DNA of 64,000 nucleotides from Jingyaoa shaoxingensis (GCF_014385005.1 NZ_JACRSZ010000001.1:1-64000); one strand, 5' to 3'. Positions 42,996-52,836 are shown, counted from the stretch's first letter. Notes: generated by a model from the sequence alone, not told the origin. Made by a program: numbers and translations.

Positions 42996-45127
42996 TACAT
43001 GCTCACTCTCTCTTTAATCTCAGCCATCTTGGCTGCATTTAATCTGGTATCTCCGTGAACGCGGCTGTAGGACAGGTATCCGTTCATACGGTCGATTTTT
43101 GTCAGGTTCTTAGAACCGCATACCGGGCAGACATCCATATCCAGTTCCTGATGACCGCAGTCATCACAGTATGCCAGTGAAAGATTCACCCCTTCGTAAT
43201 ACCCCAGTTCCATGGCACGCAGTACCAGTTTTTTGATGGCTTCTTTGTTGTAATCAATCGGATAGCGTACATACTGGATCTTACCACCGTTACACAGTTC
43301 CCAGAATCTTCCTTCCAGATCCTGCTTTTCAATTGGAGTCAGATTCTCAGTCACATGGCAGTGAAAACTATTGCTTACATATGGACGGTCCGATACATTC
43401 TTTACGATACCGTATATTTTACGGAACTGTTCTACCTGCAGCCCACACAGGCTCTCTGCCGGTGTACCATAAATAGCATAAAGCCATCCGTCTTCTTTTT
43501 TAAATTCATTGACTTTTTTGTTAATATACTGCAATACCTCCAGCGCAAACTGTCCGTCTTCTGCAATGGACTTTCCGTTATATAATTCCTGAAGTTCATT
43601 TAATGCTGTAATTCCAAAGGATGCTGTCATCGGTTTTAACAGCTTTTCAATCCGTTCTCCCGGCTGCAGATGGCCACCGTAAAATCCACCTTCACAGTAG
43701 GCCAGTGGATTAGTGGATGCACGCATATTTCCCAGATATTCATAAGTCCTAATGTGAATCTTACGTATCATCTCCAGATAATAGTCCAGCACCTCATAAA
43801 AATCCACACTGTCCTGTCTCGCTTTTGCCAGTATCATCGGCAAATGCAGACTGACCGCCCCAATATTAAATCTTCCCACAAAAACCGGTTTATCATTCTC
43901 ATCTGCCGGTTCCATGCCTCCACACTCATACCACGGACTTAAAAAAGCACGGCATCCCATCGGGCTGATGACACGACCATATTTTTTATACATCTCGCAG
44001 ATATAGCCTTCTCCGGTAAGCGAAAGCCAGTCCGGATACATGGTCTTAGAAGAGCAGTCAATACCTGCTTCGAAAACATCTTCACAGATTTTTCCCGGTC
44101 CATGCAGATTCTCATCAAATAAAAAGACAATCTTCGGGAACAGCACCGGCTTTTTGTTTCCAGGCTTTCCCTGACCTCCCTTGTGTACCTCAAGAAGGGA
44201 AATATTACACATTTTTTCAAAACGCTTTGTTCCAAGTCCCATGGTCACTGTGACAAACGGATAATCCCCGCGGGAGGATCCTACCGTGTTTAACTTATAT
44301 TCAATCCCCTGCCAGCCCTGGTCAAACTCCCTTCGCAGCTTGTTCATGGCATATTCTTCTGCCTTCTCTTCCGCGCCTGTCCATGACGGATCTGCATATT
44401 TTAAAAATTCCTCTTTATGCTTCACGTAACTTTTTTCTGCATAAGGTCCCAGAATTTTATCCACCTCTGGCACCGTGAATCCACCATACTGCTGTGCTGC
44501 TGTACTTAAAACAATGTCTCCCAGCACATCAAATGCAGTATCCAGGCTCTTCGGCTCATTGTACCACACATTTCCCATCTCAAATCCGCCCTTTAATACG
44601 GTTCCCGCATCAAAAAGACAGCAGTTCATGGTATCCAGTCTTGCTGACTGGTCATGGATATAGATATAGCCATCCTTGCATGCCTGGCGCTCATCTCTGG
44701 TCATAAAAAACTTCTGGTACAGATTCTTATTCAATTCATTAAAAATCAGGCTTCGCTTGGTTGCCACCAGTGCACTGTCTGTGTTGGCATTACTTTTATC
44801 TCCAATATACCGGATAGACTGACTCTTGGTATAGACGTCGTCCATCATATGGATAAAATCCACTTTATAATTCCGGTAATCCCGGTAACTTTTTGCCACA
44901 TCCGGATTCACTTTTTCCAGGGCACTTTCCACAATATTATGCATCTCTGCAATGGTAATGCCTTCTTTTCCCAGGCTTTCCGCTCTCGCCGTCGCATAGC
45001 GGCACAGTTCCAGCGTTTCTTCTTCCGAAAATGTGTACATCGCTCTGGCGGCAGATTTATTTACTGCACGGACAATCTTCTGTACATCAAATTTTTCTCT
45101 GGTTCCATCTTTTTTGATTACGTACAT
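42995..45127 (-). CDS. nrdD: Anaerobic ribonucleoside-triphosphate reductase
   Basis: 710 residues. It opens with an ATP-cone allosteric domain (MYVIKKDGTREKFD, about 1-90), followed by the ten-stranded barrel with the CEGGFYGGHLQPGE loop. Near the C-terminus it has a zinc site (CDDCGHQELDMDVCPVCGS) and the glycyl-radical segment DRMNGYLSYSRVHGDTR. It makes dNTPs under anoxia and needs the radical-SAM activase NrdG, whose gene is not adjacent in either direction. It lies 81 bp downstream of the lipoprotein gene. Confidence 0.95.
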   Translation of the reverse strand: MYVIKKDGTREKFDVQKIVRAVNKSAARAMYTFSEEETLELCRYATARAESLGKEGITIAEMHNIVESALEKVNPDVAKSYRDYRNYKVDFIHMMDDVYTKSQSIRYIGDKSNANTDSALVATKRSLIFNELNKNLYQKFFMTRDERQACKDGYIYIHDQSARLDTMNCCLFDAGTVLKGGFEMGNVWYNEPKSLDTAFDVLGDIVLSTAAQQYGGFTVPEVDKILGPYAEKSYVKHKEEFLKYADPSWTGAEEKAEEYAMNKLRREFDQGWQGIEYKLNTVGSSRGDYPFVTVTMGLGTKRFEKMCNISLLEVHKGGQGKPGNKKPVLFPKIVFLFDENLHGPGKICEDVFEAGIDCSSKTMYPDWLSLTGEGYICEMYKKYGRVISPMGCRAFLSPWYECGGMEPADENDKPVFVGRFNIGAVSLHLPMILAKARQDSVDFYEVLDYYLEMIRKIHIRTYEYLGNMRASTNPLAYCEGGFYGGHLQPGERIEKLLKPMTASFGITALNELQELYNGKSIAEDGQFALEVLQYINKKVNEFKKEDGWLYAIYGTPAESLCGLQVEQFRKIYGIVKNVSDRPYVSNSFHCHVTENLTPIEKQDLEGRFWELCNGGKIQYVRYPIDYNKEAIKKLVLRAMELGYYEGVNLSLAYCDDCGHQELDMDVCPVCGSKNLTKIDRMNGYLSYSRVHGDTRLNAAKMAEIKERVSM

Positions 45128-45208
45128 ACTTCATCTCTCCTGTTCTTCTGCCTGTACTTGTTATGTGGTTCCTCAAATATGCAGCTGCTTCCATACTGCT
45201 CCTGTACA

Positions 45209-46510
45209 TCATTCAAATGGCGGTCTTGCCGGATCCAAAATCTCTTTTGCATCAAAAAAATCCGTCATATCTTCTCCATAATAATACAGGTCATATCCAT
45301 CCAGCACACGTCTGGACTGGATCACATAGTCACTGTTTACTTCCAGATAATCTGCTGTTGCCCACAAATTAAAGAAGAAGCGGTATCCTGCATCAAATAG
45401 CTGTCCCTGCTTGTAACTTCCTGCTGATACCGAGTCTCCAAACGGATAGAACAGCAGATCCGTATCTCCCACCAGTGCAGCTACCTTGCTTTGCCAGTCA
45501 TCCAGATCCTCCTGTAGGTCATTGGAATCCATCTCACTTTCCATCATCAGATTACTGTAGCCATTGCATGCAATCAGCCATCCGTCTTCCTTCAGACTGT
45601 CGGCAATTGCTTTGATCTCTTCTGCATCGGTACTTATATTATATCCAAAAACTCCTTCATATCCAGTCAGTGAAATAATTCCTTTTGCCCCGCGCAGGGA
45701 AAAATCCGGGTGTTCTTCCACAAACTGATCCAGGACTGGTATCACGTCATAGGCTCCCACCAGTGTATTGCCCTGCTCATCTACATATTCATTCTGCACA
45801 CTTCCATCATCTGCCAGCACTATTTTATCAGAATATGCGCCGTAATTAGTATCACTGTAATAATTTGCTTCCGCAAAAGAAAAGATGATTGGTGTCTTCC
45901 CTGCCGGAACGGTTGGTGTATTCAGTGCAAAACTGATCGTTCCATCTTCATTCTCCACTTCTACTACCAGATCATAGACACTCATCAAAATGTAATTTTT
46001 CTCATATAATGACTGCAAGATCTGTTCAAATTCATCAATCGTCAGAGACCAGTTATTATAATAATATGCCATATCTGCATCTCCAAACGCCCGGTCTTTG
46101 TCTGCAATCAGACTCTTTACAGAAAAATGTGTAAAGTCACCGCCATAGGTAATCATCATTCCCTGTAATCTCTGGTACTCTACCTTGGCACTGATGACCC
46201 GTTCATCATCCTGATACTCTTCATTAATCAGTGACAGCTCTGCCAGTGCATTGGTATAATCATAAGAAGCTGCCAGTCTCTGAGCTTTATCCAGATGTTC
46301 GCTGACATTATCTTCTTCTTCCTGTTTTGCTTCCTGTATTTCTTTTTCCGCCTTCATCTTCGGGGTCTCCACCGGCTCATTATTCTCATACATGCCCAGT
46401 GTCCCGATGCTCTCTGCGATCTGTTCATTCATCTGCGTCCTGGTACAGCCTGTCAGTCCCAGACTCACAGTCAGCAGGCATAAAATAAGAGTAGATATCT
46501 TTTTCTTCAT
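45209..46510 (-). CDS. Polysaccharide deacetylase-like lipoprotein, catalytic motifs lost
   Basis: 433 residues from the ATG at 46510. The N-terminal signal ends in a lipobox (SLGLTGC), so it is a lipoprotein on the outer face of the membrane. A charged helical linker (about 45-110) precedes a domain that resembles the NodB/carbohydrate esterase 4 fold. FTHFSVKSLIAD, a conserved IPVLDQFVEEHPDFS, and FYPFGD near 354-359 support this. The usual TFDDG-type metal motif is replaced by IIFSFAEANYY (211-216 = SFAEAN). The HxxxH motif position reads ACNGYSNLM (314-322). Enzymatic activity is therefore doubtful, and the call itself is moderate. Confidence 0.6.
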   Translation of the reverse strand: MKKKISTLILCLLTVSLGLTGCTRTQMNEQIAESIGTLGMYENNEPVETPKMKAEKEIQEAKQEEEDNVSEHLDKAQRLAASYDYTNALAELSLINEEYQDDERVISAKVEYQRLQGMMITYGGDFTHFSVKSLIADKDRAFGDADMAYYYNNWSLTIDEFEQILQSLYEKNYILMSVYDLVVEVENEDGTISFALNTPTVPAGKTPIIFSFAEANYYSDTNYGAYSDKIVLADDGSVQNEYVDEQGNTLVGAYDVIPVLDQFVEEHPDFSLRGAKGIISLTGYEGVFGYNISTDAEEIKAIADSLKEDGWLIACNGYSNLMMESEMDSNDLQEDLDDWQSKVAALVGDTDLLFYPFGDSVSAGSYKQGQLFDAGYRFFFNLWATADYLEVNSDYVIQSRRVLDGYDLYYYGEDMTDFFDAKEILDPARPPFE

Positions 46511-46577
46511 GGACCTCTCCTTTCCATGTTTCTTAGTATATCTACTCTTATCCAAAATTACAAGTAAAAGCGTGATG

Positions 46578-48014
46578 TCAGGCATCCAGGATCTCTTTTA
46601 ATATCTTATTGACAGATGCCGGATCTGCCTTTCCTTTCATGGCTTTCATGGTCTGACCCACCAGGAACCCAATGGCTTTCTGCTTTCCACCCTTGTAGTC
46701 TGCCACTGACTGCGGATTTGCTGCCACGATCTCTTCTATGGTACTGCGAAGTGCTCCTTCGTCATTGACCGTTTTTAATCCATGCTCTTCCACATAGACA
46801 GCCGGATCCACATCTTCTTCAAAGATCTTTTCAAATACTTCTTTGGCCACGCTGCTGTTGATGGTTCCTTCCTCTGTCAGTTCTACCAGTTCAGCCAGAT
46901 GTTCCGGTGAAAACATGATATCTTCCGGATCCTGCCCTTTTTCTTTTAACAGGCGCAGGGTTTCTACCATCAGCCAGTTGGATACTTTCTTTGGCTTTTT
47001 GCAAATGGCTGTTGCCGCCTCAAAAATATCTGCCATATGCTTGGATGAAGTAAGAATTTCCGCATCATAATCTGGGATATCAAATTCTTTTTTGTAACGT
47101 TCCAGTTTTTCAGTACGAAGCTCTGGCTGTACTGCTTTTACCCGGTCAATCCATTCGTCACTGATGATAACCGGAACCAGATCCGGATCCGGAAAATAGC
47201 GGTAATCCTGGGCGTCTTCCTTAGATCGCATCGCATAGGAATATTCCTTGTTATCATCCCATCGCCTGGTTTCCTGAATGACTGGTTTGCCCATTTCCAG
47301 AAGTTCGATCTGACGGGCACGTTCTCCTTCGATAGCTCTTGCAATTGCCTTAAAAGAGTTGATGTTTTTCATTTCCGTACGGGTGCCGAATTTTTCTGCG
47401 CCCACTTCCCGGACAGATAAGTTCACGTCTGCACGCATGGAACCTTCCTGAAGCTTGCAGTCAGAAGCTCCCAGATACTGAATGATCAGACGCAGCTTAT
47501 CTAGGTACGCAATGACTTCTTCTGCACTTCTCATATCCGGTTCAGACACGATCTCAATCAGGGGCACGCCACTTCGGTTGTAATCCACCAGAGAGCAGTC
47601 TTCCCATTCATCGTGTACCAGTTTACCGGCATCTTCTTCCATATGAATCTCATGAATGCCGACATATTTTTTACCTGCGGTTGTCTCGATCTCCACTTTT
47701 CCATCATGGCAGATCGGAAGATAGAGCTGGGAAATCTGATAGTTCTGCGGATTGTCCGGATAAAAATAGTTCTTACGGTCGAACTTGCAGTACTGATTGA
47801 TCTCACAGTTGGTAGCCAGTCCTACTGCAAGGGCATACTCTACTACCTGTTTATTTAATACCGGAAGAGAACCCGGCATACCGGTGCAGACCGGACAGGT
47901 ATGGGTATTCGGTGCCCCTCCAAATGCGGTAGAACAACCGCAGAATATCTTTGTCTTTGTGGCCAGTTCCACATGTACTTCCAGTCCAATAACTGTTTCA
48001 TATTGCTTTGCCAT
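46578..48014 (-). CDS. gatB: Aspartyl/glutamyl-tRNA amidotransferase subunit B
   Basis: 478 residues. GLEVHVELATKTKIFCGC (about 9-26) and the HIEEDAGK-like HMEEDAGKLVHD near 124 are typical. The YqeY-like tail (about 330-478) ends in the tRNA-binding GFLVGQTMKAMKGKADP segment. GatB activates Asp-tRNA(Asn) or Glu-tRNA(Gln) by phosphorylation and receives ammonia through a channel from GatA. It follows gatA without a gap and is the last gene of the aspS-gatCAB operon. Confidence 0.97.
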   Translation of the reverse strand: MAKQYETVIGLEVHVELATKTKIFCGCSTAFGGAPNTHTCPVCTGMPGSLPVLNKQVVEYALAVGLATNCEINQYCKFDRKNYFYPDNPQNYQISQLYLPICHDGKVEIETTAGKKYVGIHEIHMEEDAGKLVHDEWEDCSLVDYNRSGVPLIEIVSEPDMRSAEEVIAYLDKLRLIIQYLGASDCKLQEGSMRADVNLSVREVGAEKFGTRTEMKNINSFKAIARAIEGERARQIELLEMGKPVIQETRRWDDNKEYSYAMRSKEDAQDYRYFPDPDLVPVIISDEWIDRVKAVQPELRTEKLERYKKEFDIPDYDAEILTSSKHMADIFEAATAICKKPKKVSNWLMVETLRLLKEKGQDPEDIMFSPEHLAELVELTEEGTINSSVAKEVFEKIFEEDVDPAVYVEEHGLKTVNDEGALRSTIEEIVAANPQSVADYKGGKQKAIGFLVGQTMKAMKGKADPASVNKILKEILDA

Positions 48015-49502
48015 TTACTCCACCGCCTTTTCTAACACTTCGCTCATATCCGGACAAATAATTTTTTCCTGTCTGCTCTGTTCATAGGTATATGCCGCAC
48101 GGATGATTTTCTTCTCCTGAAAACAGTCTCCCAAGAGCTGTACCCCAATTGGAAGTCCTTTACTGTCGATACCGCATGGTACTGTCATACCCGGCAGCCC
48201 TGCAAGGTTACAGGATATCGTGTAGATATCACCCAGATACATCTTCAACGGATCACCCAGACTCTCTCCCAGCTTCGGTGCAGTTGTCGGTGCAGCAGGC
48301 CCGAGAATCACATCATACGTGGCAAATGCCTTATCAAAAGCCTGTTTGATCAAAGCTTTCGTGCGCAGTGCTTTCAGATAATAGGCATCGTAATAACCGG
48401 AACTGAGTACAAAGGAACCCAGCATAATTCTTCTCTTCACTTCCGGCCCGAAACCTTCAGAACGGCTCTTTTTGTACATGTTATGAAGTCCTTCGTATTC
48501 TTTGGCTCGATAACCGTATTTCACACCATCAAAACGTTCCAGATTGGAACTGGCTTCCGCTGCTGCTATGGTGTAATAGGCAGGGATCGCATAATCCACA
48601 AGGCTTAAGTCAAATTTTTCCACGACAGCTCCGGCTTCTTCCAGTACCTTTGCAGCTGCCAGCACTGCTTCTTTTACTTCCGGATCCAGTCCTTCTCCAA
48701 GATAATCTCTTGGGATACCAATCTTCATATCCTTTACATCCTTTACCAGTGCTGATGTAAAATCACAATCCGTACGATCCAGCGAAGTGCTGTCTTTTTT
48801 ATCATGGGAGGCGATCACTTCCAGAATGGTCGCGCAGTCTGTCACATCTTTTCCCACCGGTCCGATCTGATCCAGAGATGATCCATAAGCAATCAGTCCA
48901 TAACGGGATACTGTTCCGTAAGTTGGCTTGATTCCTGTCACACCGCAGAAAGAGCTTGGCTGACGAATGGATCCGCCTGTATCAGACCCCAGTGCATAAA
49001 AGCATTCTCCTGCTGCTACAGCTGCACAGGAGCCACCGGATGAGCCCCCCGGTACATGCTCCGGATCCCACGGATTTCTCGTAACGCCATAAGCGGATGT
49101 CTCTGTGGTGCTTCCCATGGCAAATTCATCCATGTTTGTTTTACCAAGAATGACAGCGCCTGCCTCTTCCAGATTCTTTACCGCTTCTGCCGTATAGGTC
49201 GGAATAAAGTTATCCAGTATTTTAGAACTGCAGGTAGTACGCATTCCAGCGATACACATATTATCTTTGATAGCCACCGGTACCCCTGCCAGCGGACCTG
49301 TCAGTTTGCCTTCATCAATTTTTTTCTGTACTTCTTCTGCTTTTTTCAAGGCACCTTCTCTGTCAATGGTCACATAGGCATGAATGGTGCTTTCTGCTTT
49401 TTTGATCTGATCCAGGCATGCCATAACCGCTTCTTTTACAGTCACTTCCCCAGATTTTATTTTCTTTCCCAGTTCTACTGCTGTATCATCCAGTAATCCC
49501 AT
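48015..49502 (-). CDS. gatA: Aspartyl/glutamyl-tRNA amidotransferase subunit A
   Basis: 495 residues, amidase-signature family. The catalytic Lys is in VAIKDNMCI near 79, and the Ser-cisSer-Ser region in GGSSGGSCAAVAAG and GSDTGGSIRQPSSFCG (about 150-185). It hydrolyses glutamine to supply ammonia for transamidation. It starts 12 bp after gatC and abuts gatB. Confidence 0.97.
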   Translation of the reverse strand: MGLLDDTAVELGKKIKSGEVTVKEAVMACLDQIKKAESTIHAYVTIDREGALKKAEEVQKKIDEGKLTGPLAGVPVAIKDNMCIAGMRTTCSSKILDNFIPTYTAEAVKNLEEAGAVILGKTNMDEFAMGSTTETSAYGVTRNPWDPEHVPGGSSGGSCAAVAAGECFYALGSDTGGSIRQPSSFCGVTGIKPTYGTVSRYGLIAYGSSLDQIGPVGKDVTDCATILEVIASHDKKDSTSLDRTDCDFTSALVKDVKDMKIGIPRDYLGEGLDPEVKEAVLAAAKVLEEAGAVVEKFDLSLVDYAIPAYYTIAAAEASSNLERFDGVKYGYRAKEYEGLHNMYKKSRSEGFGPEVKRRIMLGSFVLSSGYYDAYYLKALRTKALIKQAFDKAFATYDVILGPAAPTTAPKLGESLGDPLKMYLGDIYTISCNLAGLPGMTVPCGIDSKGLPIGVQLLGDCFQEKKIIRAAYTYEQSRQEKIICPDMSEVLEKAVE

Positions 49503-49514
49503 ATCTGTTCTCCT

Positions 49515-49808
49515 TTACTCCACCGTCTTTGGAACCATAAATGCGCCGTCTTTCTTTGCAGGTGCATTCTTCAGCATGTTCTCGCTGTCATCTCCATTGG
49601 TTACCACATCCTCCCGGAATACATTGTGTACCGGGAAGACATGAGACATCGGTTCCACTCCTGTGGTGTCCAGTTCGTTTAACTTGTCAATATAATCCAG
49701 CATGATTTCCATGTCTTTTTTCGCCTGTGTTTTTTCTTCTTCAGACAATTCCAGTTTTGCCAGAATGCCTACATATTCCATTGTTTCATCGGAAATGATA
49801 TTTGCCAT
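49515..49808 (-). CDS. gatC: Aspartyl/glutamyl-tRNA amidotransferase subunit C
   Basis: 97 residues, the small scaffold subunit wrapped between GatA and Gat[21 protein letters not shown] at the start and [12 protein letters not shown] near 55 are family marks. It lies 55 bp after aspS and 12 bp before gatA. Confidence 0.95.
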   Translation of the reverse strand: MANIISDETMEYVGILAKLELSEEEKTQAKKDMEIMLDYIDKLNELDTTGVEPMSHVFPVHNVFREDVVTNGDDSENMLKNAPAKKDGAFMVPKTVE

Positions 49809-49863
49809 GGTTGTTACTCCTCACTTTCTGCTGCCTTCTTGAATTTCTTCATTCTGTATCTTC

Positions 49864-51195
49864 CTACGGTTCCAGTCTGGACAGATCTCTTGGAAACAGT
49901 GTGGTTTCTCTGACATTGTCTTCTCCTACCAGTTTCATAGTAAGTCTTTCCAGTCCGATGCCCAGACCTCCGTGAGGTGGCATGCCATGTTTGAAGGCTT
50001 CCAGATAGGAATCCATTCCTTCTGTGGTCATGCCTCTTGCTGCAATCTTATCCAGCAGCATCTGGTAATCGTGAATACGCTGACCCCCTGTAGTGATCTC
50101 CATTCCGTGGAACAACAGGTCAAAGCTTAAAGTGAACTTTGGATCTGCAGGATCATCCATTGCATAAAACGGACGTTTTTTCGATGGATAATGGGTAACA
50201 AATACGAAATCCGCATCGTAATCTTCTTTAAAAAGCTGGCCGATCAATGCTTCTTCTTCCGGTTCCAGATCGTATGGGTTCTTGATGCGTCTGTTGTATT
50301 TTTCAGATACCATTCTCTTGGCTTCATCAAAACGAACCATTGGGATGTCGTCTGTCTTTGGAAGAGTTACATTCAGAATCCGCAGTTCCTCACTGTAATG
50401 TTCCTGCAGAAACTTCATGGTGTACTGCAGGAATCCGGTTTCCATTCCACAGATATCCAGGAAACTGTCAATATAACCCATTTCAAAATCCAGGCTGGTA
50501 TATTCATTTAAATGACGTTTGGTGTTGTGCTTTTCTGCCCGGAATACCGGTCCGGTCTCAAATACACGGTCGTATACACCTACCATCATCTGCTTGTAGA
50601 ACTGTGGGCTCTGCGCAAGCACTGCAGGCTTGTGGAAATAGTCCAGACGAAACAGGTTCGCTCCGCCTTCTGCGCCTCTCGCTCCCAGCTTGGCGGTACG
50701 GATCTCTGTAAATCCCTGTTCATATAAGAATTCACGGAAGCCCCGTTCGATTCCTTCCTGAATCTTGAATTTGGTACGTTCACGAATGTTCCGAAGGGAG
50801 ATCGCACGCATATTCAGTTTGGCATCCAAAGAAGCATTCATTTTCCATTTGGAAATGGCCAGTGGCATGGCTTCCGTCGGCTGGCTTAAGATTGTCACTT
50901 CTGTCATACGAATCTCAATACCATGAGGCGCTTTTGCTTCTTCTTTTACCATTCCGGTTACTTCCATGGTCGTGCCTTCTCTGATCTCAGACAGTGGCAC
51001 ATTCACCTTGCCATCCTCATAGACACACTGGAGAAGTCCTTCTCTCTTTCGTAAAATCACAAAGGCAATCTCACCCATATCACGGATGACATGCACCGCA
51101 CCATTTACTTTTACCGTCTGACCTACCAGTTCCGGCTTCACTAATTCACTGATCTCTTTTGTCTCTTTTTTGATTACTCCACTTAACGTTTCCAT
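49864..51195 (-). CDS. aspS: Aspartyl-tRNA synthetase, archaeal type (probably non-discriminating)
   Basis: 443 residues, class IIb synthetase. The N-terminal OB domain (about 20-110) binds the anticodon. Motif 2 is FRAEKHNTKRHLNEYTSLDFE near 220, motif 3 is GGLGIGLERLTM near 420, and the QSPQFYKQMM block is diagnostic. It is the short archaeal form, without the bacterial GAD insert. Placed ahead of gatCAB, it very likely charges both tRNA(Asp) and tRNA(Asn) with Asp; GatCAB then amidates the latter. I start at the second ATG (51195), which has 8-base spacing from AAAGGAG. A T-box leader precedes it. Confidence 0.92.
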   Translation of the reverse strand: METLSGVIKKETKEISELVKPELVGQTVKVNGAVHVIRDMGEIAFVILRKREGLLQCVYEDGKVNVPLSEIREGTTMEVTGMVKEEAKAPHGIEIRMTEVTILSQPTEAMPLAISKWKMNASLDAKLNMRAISLRNIRERTKFKIQEGIERGFREFLYEQGFTEIRTAKLGARGAEGGANLFRLDYFHKPAVLAQSPQFYKQMMVGVYDRVFETGPVFRAEKHNTKRHLNEYTSLDFEMGYIDSFLDICGMETGFLQYTMKFLQEHYSEELRILNVTLPKTDDIPMVRFDEAKRMVSEKYNRRIKNPYDLEPEEEALIGQLFKEDYDADFVFVTHYPSKKRPFYAMDDPADPKFTLSFDLLFHGMEITTGGQRIHDYQMLLDKIAARGMTTEGMDSYLEAFKHGMPPHGGLGIGLERLTMKLVGEDNVRETTLFPRDLSRLEP

Positions 51196-51221
51196 GTTCA
51201 TGCTCCTTTCTTTTCATATCG

Positions 51222-51545
51222 TATTTCCACGAATTGTATTTGCTCCCTGATACACTGGAAATACAAAAAGTCCCGGAACAGAAACTCTCATTCCTGTTCC
51301 GGGACGGTATATTCTCATATAGCCGCGGTGCCACCCGCAGTTGCACGCGCCTTTGCATGCCACTTTTGTACTTAACGCGTACCACGTACCGACTTACTTG
51401 TCTGAATATCAGATCTGTTCAACCGGTCTGCTCCAGAGTGTTCCCCATTGGTGATTTCCCTAAACAGCGCTCTCAGTCGGTGACGCTGTATTCCTGTCAG
51501 GTTCCTCTGCCGGAGTCTCCTTCATTGCTTTGCATCTCATTTATG
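51222..51545 (-). promoter_or_regulatory. T-box leader of aspS-gatCAB
   Basis: On the minus strand GGGTGGCACCGCGG (51336-51323) is the T-box antiterminator sequence. It is followed by a terminator (51264-51305; GTCCCGGAACAG and CTGTTCCGGGAC, then TTTTT). The upstream stem I region (about 51540-51400) includes GGGGAACACTCTGGAG. I read AAC (51442-51440), an Asn codon, as the likely specifier, which would make the operon respond to uncharged tRNA(Asn). The leader is certain; the specifier is inferred. Confidence 0.92.
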
Positions 51546-51551
51546 TCAGTC

Positions 51552-51580
51552 ATATTAACACAGTGTTTTGTAAATTACAA
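51552..51580 (-). promoter_or_regulatory. Promoter of the T-box/aspS operon
   Basis: TTGTAA (51575-51580), a 17-bp spacer and TAATAT (51552-51557) on the minus strand, just upstream of the T-box leader. Confidence 0.65.
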
Positions 51581-51639
51581 GTCTATGTTTGATGAAAAAA
51601 ATGCATGGCTGTAATGCAAGAGACCAATTTAACCATACA

Positions 51640-51684
51640 AAAAATACACCATTTCATATCTCAACGGATATGAAATGATGCATT
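51640..51684 (-). terminator. Terminator of asnA
   Basis: CATTTCATATCC and GATATGAAATG form the stem. On the minus strand GGTGTATTTTTTG follows as the T-run. It separates asnA from the T-box operon. Confidence 0.82.
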
Positions 51685-51721
51685 TCTTCGTTTGTTAATC
51701 AATAGAAAAGATCTCAACGAC

Positions 51722-52732
51722 CTACAGTAACTGTATTCCAGCCTTCTCTGCTGTTTCTGTCACATCCTCCGGCCACAGGGATGCTTGTACCTCGCCGATA
51801 TGTGCTTTTCTTAAATAGAACATACAGATTCGTGACTGTCCGATACCACCGCCGATAGTATATGGCAGCTTACCATCCAAGATAGCTTTCTGGAATGGCA
51901 GGTCCTTTCTTTCCGGGCAGCCTGCTTCGTCTAACTGTTTTACCAGTGCTTCTTCATCTACACGGATACCCATGGAGGATAATTCCAGTGCGATGTCCAG
52001 TACCGGATAGTATACGATAATATCACCGTTTAAGGACCAGTCATCGTAGTCCGGTGCACGTCCGTCGTGCTTTTCTCCTGATGCCAGCTTACCGCCGATC
52101 TGCATGATAAATACAGCACCTTTTAACTTGGTGATCTTGTATTCCCGCTCCTTCGGTGTGCAGTCCGGATACATGTCTTCCAGTTCCTGTGTAGTGATAA
52201 AGAAGATATCCTTTGGCAGAATCTCCTCAATATAGTCATACTGCAGGGACATATAGGTCTCGGTAGCTTTTAATGCCTTATACACATTTTTCACTACATT
52301 TTTCAACGTTTCCACATTACGTTCTTCTTTGTAAATAATCTTCTCCCAGTCCCACTGATCCACATAGATAGAGTGAATATTGTCTGTATCTTCATCTCTG
52401 CGGATGGCATTCATATCGGTGTAAAGACCCTCTCCATGAGAAAAACCGTATTTCTTTAATGCATAACGTTTCCACTTTGCCAGAGAATGCACAATCTCTG
52501 CCTGGGCGTCATTCTGCTCTTTGATTCCAAATGCAACCGGACGTTCTACGCCATTTAAGTTATCATTCAGACCGGACTGCGGTGTAACAAATAATGGTGC
52601 GGTCACACGCAGAAGGTTCAGTCTGGTAGTCAGTGCCTTCTGAAAATAGTCTTTTACTACCTTGATAGCTACCTGTGTGTCATGCAGGTTCAAAGCGGAA
52701 GCGTAATCTTCCGGAATGATCAAATTGTTCAT
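51722..52732 (-). CDS. asnA: Aspartate--ammonia ligase (asparagine synthetase A)
   Basis: 336 residues from the ATG at 52732, 8 bases after AGGAGG; the open frame continues 45 codons upstream without support. It is a class II synthetase-like fold: LRVTAPLFVTPQSGLNDNLNG, the YTDMNAIRRDE motif near 105, HDGRAPDYDDWSLNGDIIVY near 215, and a closing GGGIGQSRICMFYLRK. It makes asparagine from aspartate, ammonia and ATP, so the cell can make free Asn as well as Asn-tRNA via GatCAB. Confidence 0.96.
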   Translation of the reverse strand: MNNLIIPEDYASALNLHDTQVAIKVVKDYFQKALTTRLNLLRVTAPLFVTPQSGLNDNLNGVERPVAFGIKEQNDAQAEIVHSLAKWKRYALKKYGFSHGEGLYTDMNAIRRDEDTDNIHSIYVDQWDWEKIIYKEERNVETLKNVVKNVYKALKATETYMSLQYDYIEEILPKDIFFITTQELEDMYPDCTPKEREYKITKLKGAVFIMQIGGKLASGEKHDGRAPDYDDWSLNGDIIVYYPVLDIALELSSMGIRVDEEALVKQLDEAGCPERKDLPFQKAILDGKLPYTIGGGIGQSRICMFYLRKAHIGEVQASLWPEDVTETAEKAGIQLL

Positions 52733-52752
52733 GTCCATATCCTCCTCATATC

Positions 52753-52813
52753 TGTTCAGCAGTTTCACTGATACGAGGTTAAAATGCCTTCGGGACAGTA
52801 ATTTCTGAACAGT
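52753..52813. repeat. Dispersed palindrome family A, copy 4 (long loop)
   Basis: Arms CTGTTCAG (52753-52760) and CTGAACAG (52806-52813, continuing TTAT) are as in copies 1-3, but enclose a longer middle (45 bases) with TTTCACTGATACGAGG. It lies in the asnA leader between promoter and ribosome site. Confidence 0.55.
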
Positions 52814-52836
52814 TATCTCACATTTCCAAAATCTTA

